From: Nonomuraea sp. NBC_00507
Lineage (GTDB): Bacteria; Actinomycetota; Actinomycetes; Streptosporangiales; Streptosporangiaceae
DNA length: 64,000 nt
Direction: 5' to 3'
Assembly: GCF_036013525.1 (NCBI RefSeq)
Contig: NZ_CP107853.1
Span: 2,666,001-2,730,000 of the forward strand
Shown in pieces: positions 57,718 to 64,000 of this stretch. The notes under the pieces were generated by a model. That model saw only the letters and a program-made list of their open reading frames with translations, did not search any database and was not told the origin of the DNA. The first letter of the stretch is position 1. Every line of letters starts with the position of its first letter. The translations under genes and the position numbers were made by a program.

Positions 57718-58136
57718 CGCGCGCTCGCTCCGATTGGCGGTGCAGGGCAGGGTGGCGTGCCGTTACGGCACCGCGCGACGCCTCTCTCCTTGGTGGCTCC
57801 CGGGCCCGCGTCACTCTCCATGAGGCGCCTTGATAAGGCGGCGGCAGGTCCGACCTCGGGTTTCAGGCAATGCATCGCGAACACGGCGTGAACTTCTCCC
57901 CGGGATGCCCAAATATTGGGCATGATGGTCAAAAGATGGGCGCGCAGCGAAGAAAAGCATCGATCGGAATAAGGCTGCTGTCAACGCGAATGGCACAAAA
58001 TGTGGATCATTCGTGTTGAGGCCGGTATGCCGGAGACATCGCTGTCAGCGTTGGTCCGTGAGGGCGGCAGCGAAACGCGAAGCGAGCGTCGCGACTGCCA
58101 TGGCGGCCAGACGAGCCGCACTCCAGAGAGCGAAAT
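57718..58136. other. Intergenic region with a palindrome
   Basis: A 72-codon frame on the minus strand (57714-57932) overlaps the ATPase gene start but has no protein-like pattern, so I do not call it. The stretch 57890-58020 is A/T-richer and holds the palindrome at 57907. The second VWR cassette begins at 58113. Confidence 0.45.
57907..57921. promoter_or_regulatory. GCCCAA-ATA-TTGGGC palindrome
   Basis: Fifteen-base perfect inverted repeat about 190 bases before the ATPase gene start, in A/T-rich surroundings. A likely operator; the regulator is not identified. Confidence 0.5.
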
Positions 58137-58155
58137 ATGAGTAGGGGCTACTCAT
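58137..58155. promoter_or_regulatory. Operator-like inverted repeat before VWR gene 2
   Basis: ATGAGTAG GGG CTACTCAT, same as at 48487-48505, 94 bases before the start codon. Confidence 0.6.
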
Positions 58156-58248
58156 GTCCAGGTGGTGGGCCGCGGGACAGGATGCGATCGCCGGGGGCCG
58201 GGTGTGCCTGCCCGCGTTCGGTTCTTTGCTCTCTCCCGGAGGAAGAAC

Positions 58249-58950
58249 ATGCTCACACGTTCCGGCAGGTTCGCGGCGATGACAGTATCGGGGTGCCTGG
58301 TGTGGTCGCTGCTCGGGGTCACGGGAGCCGGAGCCGAGACCGCGTTCGCTCCCGATACCTGCGCCAGTGGGTACGTCTGGCGTGGCGCGCGGGCCAGCGA
58401 CCATGTATGTGTGGAGCCGTCCGTACGTGACCGGACGCGGTCGGAGAACGCGTCCGGGGTCTGGCATGCGTGCACGACCGGGTTCGTCTGGCGAGAGGCG
58501 TACCCCGGCGACTTCCGGTGTGTGGTCCCCGGCTCCCGCACGCAGGCGCGGCGCGACAACGACAGCGCGGCCCGCCGGCTCGCGTGGGTCATCATGGTGA
58601 AGCGCAACCATGCCGGCAACGGGCCTTCCTGTGACGGCGGAACGTGCTCCACCACCAATGAGGGGCCGTATCAGACGGTGGCCGTCCGCGGCTACTATCT
58701 GACGCCTGGCACTCAGGTCACCGTCCAGGTCAAGCGTTCCTCGGATGGCCGGGTGCTGTGGCAGGGCCGTGCCGCCGCGCAGTCGGGCGGCAATGGACCG
58801 GCGGGCAGCTTCTCGGTCGACACGGGGCGGGTCCTGTGCGGCGGGAGCTCGTTCAAAGCGCCGCTTACGGCGTATGTGGTCGTACGCGGTGACGGCGGAC
58901 AGTGGTCGCCACGCGTGCCGATCGCCTGGCGGTCCTGCTCACTGCTGTAA
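58249..58950 (+). CDS. Secreted VWR-repeat protein, copy 2
   Basis: Paralogue of the protein at 48598 with the same 233-residue length, signal peptide, two VWR repeats (CASGYVWRGARASDHVCVEP, CTTGFVWREAYPGDFRCVVP) and C-terminal beta domain. Differences include Val for Ala near signal position 14 (AAMTVSGCLVWSLLGV) and Gly for Glu in CDGGTCSTTNEG. GGAGGAAGA precedes ATG 58249. It has no protease gene after it, unlike the third, partial copy at 61188. Confidence 0.8.
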   Translation: MLTRSGRFAAMTVSGCLVWSLLGVTGAGAETAFAPDTCASGYVWRGARASDHVCVEPSVRDRTRSENASGVWHACTTGFVWREAYPGDFRCVVPGSRTQARRDNDSAARRLAWVIMVKRNHAGNGPSCDGGTCSTTNEGPYQTVAVRGYYLTPGTQVTVQVKRSSDGRVLWQGRAAAQSGGNGPAGSFSVDTGRVLCGGSSFKAPLTAYVVVRGDGGQWSPRVPIAWRSCSLL

Positions 58951-59242
58951 TCATGGGTCGGGGAGTGCCGGTAGAGCGGCGACCCGAAGCTAACACCTGC
59001 TATAACACCCTGGAGCTTGACCGCGCCGCCGGTTCAGGGGGCGGTGCGCCCGGGGGACGAGGGGACGGGGGGATACTCAGGCGGGTGGCCGGTTCAGGAG
59101 AGCCGTAAGGGCGGCGCTTCGCCGCCAGGGCGAAGCCCTTTGGCACAGAAAAAAGCCACGCTAAAGATCACGCCCAGTGGGCAACCGCCCTCGTTCTCGG
59201 ACACGTTGAGCCACTGGAACGGGGATAAGGGATCGGTCGTCG
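58951..59242. other. Gap after VWR copy 2
   Basis: GC-rich, with a hairpin-like CGCCGCTTTC-free stretch and no supported gene; 59112-59145 (GGCGGCGCTTCGCCGCC) forms a strong seven-base GGCGGCG/CGCCGCC stem that could be a terminator. Confidence 0.4.
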
Positions 59243-59595
59243 TCATGCGGGCCATGGTGGCAAGCCGTCGCCGGGCTCCGCCGCGTTGATCCGCATGTTC
59301 AGGAACGCCTTGGCGTACTGCACGGTGATCATGTTGACCGCGGTCTTGGACGCCGGGCAGGCGACGCCCGGGTAGGCGTACGCCGGGGTGTCCGGCGTGG
59401 TGACCCGGGTCAGCGAGGCCAGGCTGCTGCTGACGTTGACCACGACGGGGCGGCGGAACGCTGCAGCAGCGGGAGAAGCGCGTGGAGGACGCACACCGTG
59501 CCGAAGACGTTTCGTCTCGAACGTGCGCCGCATCAGGTCGGCGGTCACGTCCGCGGCGCCGATCATGGCCTCGAAGCCGAGAGCGCCTGACCTGC
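59243..59595 (-). pseudogene. Short-chain dehydrogenase, frameshifted fragment
   Basis: The minus strand reads VVNVSSSLASLTRVTTPDTP, AYAYPGVACPASKTAVNMIT, VQYAKAFLNMRINAAEPG, which is the SDR stretch NVSSxxAS ... Y-x3-K with Ser in NVSS and Lys of SKTAV (the Tyr is replaced by the ACPASK context). Upstream the frame must be shifted to read NVFGTVCVLHALLPLLQRSA, so at least one indel lies near 59470 and another near 59520. N and C termini are missing. Confidence 0.6.
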
Positions 59596-59814
59596 CGGTT
59601 GAACGACGTCCTGGCGGGCTTCCTCAAGCGCTGACCCCACGCTGGACCGACCTCGAATCTCACGGATCGCTGCTGCCGCTGTCCTGGCGACGCAAGACGC
59701 ACTGCCTCATCGCCGAACCAGAGTTGCACGAAGCTTGGCGTCGTTGGCACCGTCGTCGCATGACTGCGATCTGGGTACGATTGATGACGGAGCGTCAAAG
59801 AACTCTCTGATGCG
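59596..59814. other. Gap before the toxin-antitoxin pair
   Basis: A plus-strand stretch TPRWTDLESHGSLLPLSWRR, HEAWRRWHRRRMTAIWVRLM is coding-like but unrecognised and starts inside the SDR fragment. No intact gene. The last bases belong to the antitoxin operator. Confidence 0.35.
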
Positions 59815-59848
59815 ACGCATAGATGGGTGATATGTTTCGTCTATGCGT
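59815..59848. promoter_or_regulatory. Operator of the HEPN-MNT operon
   Basis: ACGCATAGA (59815-59823) and TCTATGCGT (59840-59848) are perfect nine-base arms 16 bases apart; the right arm contains the start codon ATG 59843. This placement allows the antitoxin's own helix-turn-helix to block both transcription and start-site access. Confidence 0.8.
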
Positions 59849-60436
59849 AGTGAGTCTCCTCCTTTGTTGCCGATCTTCCGGTCGCGGCATCAGGCGGATC
59901 TGCTTACCGTGCTCTATCTGCGACCCGACCGCGAGTTCACGCTGACCGAGCTTGCACAGCGTGTCGGAGTGCCACTGACGACGATGCAACGGGAAGTGGG
60001 GCGTCTGCTGGAGGCCGGCTTGTTGAGCGGTCGCAGGGTTGGCAGGGCCCATCTGATCCGGGCGGCTGTGTCCGGCCGCTATGCCCGGCCGCTCACCGAA
60101 CTCCTGACCTTGGCATTCGGGCCGCATGTTCTCATCGAACAGGAGTTTGTCGCGCTGCGGGACGTGGAGGCGGTGGCAATCTTCGGCTCCTGGGCGAGCC
60201 GCTATCTCGGTGAGTCCGGTCCACCTCCGAACGATATTGATGTCATGGTCATAGGCCATCCGTCTCGAACCGATGTGTACGAGGCCGCCGAGCGAGTGGA
60301 GCGGACGCTGGGCATCCCCGTCAATCCCGTTCTCGTTACTCGTGGCCGCTGGACACAGGCAGTGGATCGCCTTGTCGAACAAATCCGGTCGTCGCCGCTC
60401 GTCTGGGTTAAGGGTCCCCCCGAGGAGGGCGTGTGA
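59843..60436 (+). CDS. HTH-nucleotidyltransferase (MNT) antitoxin
   Basis: A 197-residue protein that joins an ArsR-like winged helix (RHQADLLTVLYLRPDREFTL, TELAQRVGVPLTTMQREVGR, LLEAGLLSGRRVGRAHLIRA) to a minimal nucleotidyltransferase: VEAVAIFGSWASRYLGESG (GSxAxR) and NDIDVMVIG (the D-x-D pair) with a later VNPVLVTRGRW. MNT proteins are the antitoxins of HEPN-MNT pairs, acting by AMP-addition on the HEPN toxin. The HEPN gene follows with a one-base overlap. Start ATG 59843 lies inside the operator; no ribosome site precedes it, so the message may be leaderless. Confidence 0.88.
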   Translation: MRSESPPLLPIFRSRHQADLLTVLYLRPDREFTLTELAQRVGVPLTTMQREVGRLLEAGLLSGRRVGRAHLIRAAVSGRYARPLTELLTLAFGPHVLIEQEFVALRDVEAVAIFGSWASRYLGESGPPPNDIDVMVIGHPSRTDVYEAAERVERTLGIPVNPVLVTRGRWTQAVDRLVEQIRSSPLVWVKGPPEEGV

Positions 60437-60885
60437 TGCGCTGGGGTCGAGGCGAGGCAGAGGTGAATCGCCTGCTGGCGGAGGGGCGGCTACAGAAGGT
60501 CGTTGGCTCGGCTGCGGATGGCATCGAATGGCTGGAGCGCGCTCAACGCACCTTGCGGACCGCCCGGGCGATCGCGGATGATCCCGACAGCGCTTTCATC
60601 CTCGCCTATGACGCCGCTAGGCACGCTTGTACTGCAGTGCTGGCGCACCAAGGCATTCGACCCACCACCGCGGGCGGGCACTATGTCGTCGAGGAAGTGC
60701 TGCGAGCCCAGTTCGGTGATGTCTTCAGAGACTTCGGCGCGCTACGCCGCCGCCGTAACGAGATCGAATATCCGACACGTCCCGGTGACGACGTCGAACA
60801 GAATGAGGCTGCGATGGCAATCGCAGTAACCGAACGGCTGATCGACGCAGCGCGCAAGCTCGTGCCCAACCTGTCTCTCTTCTGA
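60436..60885 (+). CDS. HEPN-domain toxin
   Basis: A 149-residue all-helical protein: ADGIEWLERAQRTLRTARAI, FILAYDAARHACTAVLAHQG, IRPTTAGGHYVVEEVLRAQF and the HEPN signature LRRRRNEIEYP (about residues 104-114). The usual RX4-6H motif is present only in part: Tyr stands where the second catalytic His is expected, a variation that occurs in this PF05168-like group. It is the toxin (RNase) partner of the MNT gene before it. Start ATG 60436 (GTG 60433 possible), overlapping the antitoxin stop. No separate promoter. Confidence 0.85.
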   Translation: MRWGRGEAEVNRLLAEGRLQKVVGSAADGIEWLERAQRTLRTARAIADDPDSAFILAYDAARHACTAVLAHQGIRPTTAGGHYVVEEVLRAQFGDVFRDFGALRRRRNEIEYPTRPGDDVEQNEAAMAIAVTERLIDAARKLVPNLSLF

Positions 60886-61187
60886 GCTCCTCGCTCCATG
60901 TTCGTGGTGGTGTGGTTCAAACCATGTTCGTTCCCAGCGTTCCAGACTCGGTGGGCGGCCGTGCCGGTGAGGAGGGGGGTCCCCTCCGCTTCTTGCAGTG
61001 AGGACGTGAAGGGTCTTGGACGCTGCTGATCGTGGGGATGTTCCGGCGCGGCGCTGGGCGAATAGGTCGAGGTCGAAACGTGAACCATGACCTCCGGGCG
61101 GACGGCGCTGGGTGTGGCCTGCGTCCCCTTCACGCGGGCCCACCCCTCCGGAAGGTCCTGCGGTCCAGGGGCGCGCCCGGGGAGCAT
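60886..61187. other. Gap before the partial VWR copy
   Basis: No gene supported; frames here are shadows. The gap ends where sequence identical to the VWR gene starts at CAGACCGTGGCC. Confidence 0.45.
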
Positions 61188-61468
61188 CGCAGACCGTGGC
61201 CGTCCGCGGCTACTACCTGACGCCCGGCACGCAGGTCACCGTCCAGGTCAAGCGTTCCTCGGATGGCCGGGTGCTGTGGCAGGGCCGTGCCGCCGCGCAG
61301 TCGGGCGGCAATGGACCGGCGGGCAGCTACTCGGTCGACACGGGGCGGGTCCTGTGCGGCGGGAGCTCGTTCAAAGCGCCGCTCGCCGCGTATGTGGTCG
61401 TACGCGGCGACGGCGGACAGTGGTCGCCACGCGTGCCGATCGCCTGGCGGTCCTGCTCACTGCTGTGA
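61188..61468 (+). pseudogene. VWR-repeat protein, 5'-truncated third copy
   Basis: The last 94 residues of the VWR protein remain in frame (TVAVRGYYLTPGTQVTVQVK, GNGPAGSYSVDTGRVLCGGS, YVVVRGDGGQWSPRVPIAWR, SCSLL). The signal, VWR repeats and control region are lost. After the stop the TGATCACGGGCACAGGCC tail matches copy 1 (49299-49316), and the secreted protease gene follows. A 12-base upstream GTG frame exists but is unlikely to be translated. Confidence 0.8.
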
Positions 61469-61574
61469 TCACGGGCACAGGCCACCGGTCGACCACCGGC
61501 TCCGCTGCGTCGTAGGCACAGCCTTTGCAGTCAGTTCCAACCCAGGTCCCAGTGATGATCGTTATCACCGTGAG

Positions 61575-62555
61575 ATGAGACATCTCCGCAAGTTCCTGGG
61601 CACGTTACTCGTCGCCGGAACGCTGACCGGGCTCCCGGCCCCCGCGAACGCGAGCGGTGAGGCGACAACGGTCGACAGCGTACGGCTCGACACGCCGGAA
61701 TCGATTCGCGCCTACTGGACCCCGGAACGCATGGCCCAAGCCAAGCCGAAGGACATCGTCCACGGCGGTGCGGACCAGGTCGCGCCCGGCCGGCCGGTCG
61801 AGGCGATCGGGCGCGAGGAGACCGTGGCCGGCGCCGTGCCCGCCCGGCTTCCGGCGTCTTCTTCGATCGGCTCGCTGGCGTTCTTCGCGACCCCGACGGT
61901 CGGCAAGATCTTCGGCATCGACTCGGCAGGCGTCCTTTTCAGCTGCTCGGCCGGCGCGGTGCCGGGTCCGGCGCGCAATGTCATCGCCACCGCCGGCCAC
62001 TGCCTCCACGACGGCCCCGGCACCGGCTGGGCCCAGCAGGTGATCTACATGCCCTACTACAACCAACAGCCCGACCCGTGGTACGGCTCGTGGACGGTCG
62101 CCTGGATGCACGTCTACAAGGGCTGGAGTCAGGAAGGCAAGGACGGCTACGACTACGCCTTCGCCAGCGTCTGGCCGCGCGGCGACGGCGCCGTGCTCGG
62201 TGACGTCACGGGGTTCAACGGCATGTCGTTCAACCGCACCTTCAGCTACCCGGGTTCTCTGTGGGGCTATCCGGGCATCCCGCCGAGTGAGGGCGGCTGG
62301 CAGTACAACTGCAGCGACACCGTCGTGGTTGCCTTCGGTCTCAGCCACTACGCGAACGACTGCCCGCAGATCGCGCAGCACGGCGCGAGCGGCGGACCAT
62401 GGATGTACGACTACCGGAACGACCGCATGTGGGGCTACGTCACGACGGTGACCAGCGAAGGCCGTATCGGTGGAACGGTTTTCGGTCCTTTCTTCGGTGA
62501 CAACGCCAAACGGCTGTGGGAGACCGCTGGCGAGCGTGGGGCCAACCAGAGCTGA
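61575..62555 (+). CDS. Secreted trypsin-like serine protease
   Basis: Exported S1-type protease of 326 residues. Signal RHLRKFLGTLLVAGTLTGLP-APANA, a pro-region with RLDTPESIRAYWTPERMAQA, then the protease: His in NVIATAGHCLHDGPG (about 143), Asp in GYDYAFASVWP (about 195) and Ser in IAQHGASGGPWMYDYRN (about 273). It looks like the V8/glutamyl-endopeptidase-type proteases of actinomycetes. ATG 61575, with GTGAGA upstream, follows the VWR fragment by 106 bases; the same arrangement seems to have existed after VWR copy 1, where the protease gene was deleted. Confidence 0.88.
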   Translation: MRHLRKFLGTLLVAGTLTGLPAPANASGEATTVDSVRLDTPESIRAYWTPERMAQAKPKDIVHGGADQVAPGRPVEAIGREETVAGAVPARLPASSSIGSLAFFATPTVGKIFGIDSAGVLFSCSAGAVPGPARNVIATAGHCLHDGPGTGWAQQVIYMPYYNQQPDPWYGSWTVAWMHVYKGWSQEGKDGYDYAFASVWPRGDGAVLGDVTGFNGMSFNRTFSYPGSLWGYPGIPPSEGGWQYNCSDTVVVAFGLSHYANDCPQIAQHGASGGPWMYDYRNDRMWGYVTTVTSEGRIGGTVFGPFFGDNAKRLWETAGERGANQS

Positions 62556-62561
62556 GGCGCT

Positions 62562-63125
62562 GTGCCTTTCAAGTGCCGGCGCACACAGGCGCCCGCCAAG
62601 CCGCCCGAACCTTTCGGAGCCGGGATGACCGTCGGGGTGGTGCTGTGTCTGATCGTTCCGGCGGGCCTGTTCATCTGGCTGATGGCCGGGCTCGTCGAGG
62701 TCGTCACGCCGGAGTTGAGGACGGCGTTCGGCCACGCAGGCACACCCGGCACCGCGACGGTCGTGTCCTGCGAGCCCTACACCGTAGGAAGCTGGCGCTC
62801 GAGGCAGACTCGGTATGACTGTGAGGCGCGGTTCGTGTTCGACGACCGGTCGAAGCAGCCGATCGTGGTGCACACCGTCCCGGAGGTGAAGGTGGGTGAG
62901 GTTTTCCCCGCGGTGCTTACTCCCGAGAGGGACCGGGTACTGCCCGCGGGGGAACGTGGCGTGTGGCGGGCAGCCCTGGTGCCGAGCGGCATCGCATTCG
63001 GGCTGGCAGTCATGGCGTTCTTCTGTGCTCTCTTGACGGGTTCGAGGAAGATGATCATCTGGTCGGGCGCGTTGGGGAGTCTCCTTCTCATCGTGATGAT
63101 CGTCGCTATCGTCGTCGGAACGTGA
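62562..63125 (+). CDS. Two- to three-helix membrane protein
   Basis: A 187-residue membrane protein: helix MTVGVVLCLIVPAGLFIWLM, an extracytoplasmic beta domain (GHAGTPGTATVVSCEPYTVG, YDCEARFVFDDRSKQPIVVH, VGEVFPAVLTPERDRVLPAG) and two helices AALVPSGIAFGLAVMAFFCA and WSGALGSLLLIVMIVAIVVG. The fold reminds of DUF3592-like proteins. Start ATG 62562, six bases after the protease stop, so likely co-transcribed. The first residues (PFKCRRTQAPA) lie in sequence also found in the decayed cassette at 49470. Confidence 0.7.
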   Translation: MPFKCRRTQAPAKPPEPFGAGMTVGVVLCLIVPAGLFIWLMAGLVEVVTPELRTAFGHAGTPGTATVVSCEPYTVGSWRSRQTRYDCEARFVFDDRSKQPIVVHTVPEVKVGEVFPAVLTPERDRVLPAGERGVWRAALVPSGIAFGLAVMAFFCALLTGSRKMIIWSGALGSLLLIVMIVAIVVGT

Positions 63126-63150
63126 CTGCCCGGGCAGCAAGGAGGACAGT

Positions 63151-63441
63151 TCAGAGGCCCGATGGCCGGGTGGGCAACGGTTCGATCAGGTCCTCCATGG
63201 TGCAGTCCAGGATGTCCAGCAGCGCCATCAACGTACGGAGGCTCAGCCGCTCCGGCCTCTCCGTGACCAGCCGGTACACCTGGCTCGGCGACAGCTCGAT
63301 GCCACGCTCGGCCAGCAGCGGACGCAAGCCGGTGGTGGAGAACATGCCGCGACCGGCCATGACCTCCCGCAGATGCCACCGGTAGTCCAGCTTGCAGGTC
63401 ATCTCGTGGGCCTCCCCCGCCGCCGCCCTGTCACCGGTCAT
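63151..63441 (-). CDS. Small Cro/C1-type (XRE) regulator
   Basis: A 96-residue helix-turn-helix protein of the HTH_26 type: LDYRWHLREVMAGRGMFSTT, GLRPLLAERGIELSPSQVYR, LVTERPERLSLRTLMALLDI, LDCTMEDLIEPLP. Relatives start near MTCKLDYRW (63402), but ATG 63441 overlaps the LuxR gene stop by four bases, which suggests coupling; either start is possible. It stands downstream of a large LuxR regulator gene that runs off the window. Its DNA target cannot be inferred. Confidence 0.8.
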   Translation of the reverse strand: MTGDRAAAGEAHEMTCKLDYRWHLREVMAGRGMFSTTGLRPLLAERGIELSPSQVYRLVTERPERLSLRTLMALLDILDCTMEDLIEPLPTRPSGL

Positions 63442-64000
63442 GCGATGCCTTGGAGCTGGCTACGAGAGGTGATGCCCAGCTTGGCGAAGACCTTGCCAAG
63501 GTGGTATTCGACGGTGCGGGGGCTGACATACATGCGACTGGCGATCTCCTTGTTCGTCAGGCCCTCGCGGGCCAGCCTCACGATCTGCGTTTCCTGCGGC
63601 GTGAGCTGGCCGGCGGATTCGACCGTACGCCTGCGGACGGTCTCTCCGGTCGCCGCCAACTCGCGCTCCGCCCGGCCGGCGAATCCCTCCATGCCCATGG
63701 CCACGAACAGCTCGTGGGCGGTGCACAACTGCTCGCGGGCGTCGAGCCGGCGCCGCTCGCGGCGCAGCCATTCGCCGTAGACCAAGTGGGAGCGGGCGAG
63801 GTCGACGCGCATGCGGGTCCGGCCAAGCCGGTCGATCGCCTCGCGATAGTGGCCGTCGGCCTCCTCGCCTTGGCTGAGCAGCGCCCGCGACCGGGCCTCG
63901 ACCCCGAGAGCCCAGTCGGTCCCGCTCGCCTGAGTCGTCAGGACGAGGTGCTCGAGCGCACGGGCGGCGAGCTCGCGCTCGCCGCTGTAGACCGCCGCCT
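63438..64000 (-). CDS. LuxR-family regulator (LAL type), C-terminal part
   Basis: The last about 187 residues of a gene that enters from beyond the window. TPR-like helices SGERELAARALEHLVLTTQA, EARSRALLSQGEEADGHYRE, REQLCTAHELFVAMGMEGFA, GRAERELAATGETVRRRTV lead to the LuxR helix-turn-helix LTPQETQIVRLAREGLTNKE, IASRMYVSPRTVEYHLGKVF, AKLGITSRSQL. The layout fits large ATP-binding LuxR (LAL) regulators, whose AAA domain would lie outside the window. It overlaps the small XRE gene by four bases. Confidence 0.9.
   Translation of the reverse strand, partial: AAVYSGERELAARALEHLVLTTQASGTDWALGVEARSRALLSQGEEADGHYREAIDRLGRTRMRVDLARSHLVYGEWLRRERRRLDAREQLCTAHELFVAMGMEGFAGRAERELAATGETVRRRTVESAGQLTPQETQIVRLAREGLTNKEIASRMYVSPRTVEYHLGKVFAKLGITSRSQLQGIA

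Larger units (their letters stand above)
58113..58950 (+). repeat. VWR cassette, copy 2
   Basis: Nearly identical to 48463-49299 from GAGCCGCACT to the gene's stop; identity ends at the stop codon (TAATCATGGG versus TGATCACGGG). Differences are scattered single bases, so the duplication is recent or kept alike by gene conversion. Confidence 0.85.

Noticed and set aside
57714..57932. 72-codon minus-strand gene upstream of the ATPase gene with ATGA overlap
   Set aside because: Overlap looks suggestive, but the sequence has no protein-like pattern and no ribosome site.
61605..63140. 511-codon minus-strand frame opposite the protease and membrane genes
   Set aside because: Shadow of two clear plus-strand genes with an export signal and a catalytic triad.

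Overview
The window is high-GC, short-spaced actinomycete chromosome. TTG and GTG starts, Tat and lipoprotein signals, mycothiol-type enzymes, ECF42 sigma and NarL-type regulators all point to Actinomycetota, and a Streptosporangiaceae-like genome is my guess from overall protein style. It reads as accessory or chromosome-arm DNA: intact operons alternate with many broken genes, insertion-sequence remnants and a decayed prophage.

Layout. 0.15-8.8 kb: a sugar-uptake and glycosidase operon (lipoprotein binding protein, two MalF/MalG-type permeases, GH31 and GH3 enzymes), interrupted by an ISAzo13-type remnant. 8.9-10.1 kb: IS1380 and ISKra4 remnants. 10.3-14.8 kb: a trypco2-like protein and a 1367-residue trypsin-STAND NTPase-repeat protein, a likely NTP-dependent conflict (defence) system and the most notable content of the window. 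14.8-17.3 kb: an ECF42 sigma factor with its DGPF/YCII partner; the same promoter is duplicated in front of an ankyrin-repeat gene. 17.4-18.8 kb: a secreted GDEN-repeat protein, an asparaginase fragment and a small membrane protein. 18.8-24.5 kb: a lower-GC prophage remnant with terminase subunits, HNH nuclease, two clear tRNAs, small secreted and membrane proteins and the tail of a large serine integrase. 24.5-31 kb: kinase fragment, VOC protein, a hydrolase/acyltransferase/two-component operon and a small secreted repeat peptide. 31-35.6 kb: cupin regulator, methyltransferase, NCS1 permease and nitrilase, with a duplicated leader.

35.8-47.5 kb: RibD-like reductase, regulators facing a cupin gene, broken TetR/hydrolase genes, a ricin-type lectin and a secreted Ig-like protein, an ArsR-SRPBCC-DinB operon, a propeller protein, AraC regulator and saccharopine-dehydrogenase-like enzyme. 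48-64 kb: RidA, a secreted two-repeat VWR protein present as two full copies and one partial copy, HxlR/NmrA and MerR/MBL divergent pairs, a P450-IclR operon, an alpha/beta hydrolase, an anti-sigma-like ATPase, a HEPN-MNT toxin-antitoxin pair, a secreted trypsin-like protease, and a LuxR/XRE pair running off the end.

Many divergent regulator/target pairs have visible inverted-repeat operators (TetR-type at 38.4 kb, ArsR at 43.6 kb, HxlR at 51.5 kb, MNT at 59.8 kb). All functional calls are from reading sequences and family memory; no searches were run.
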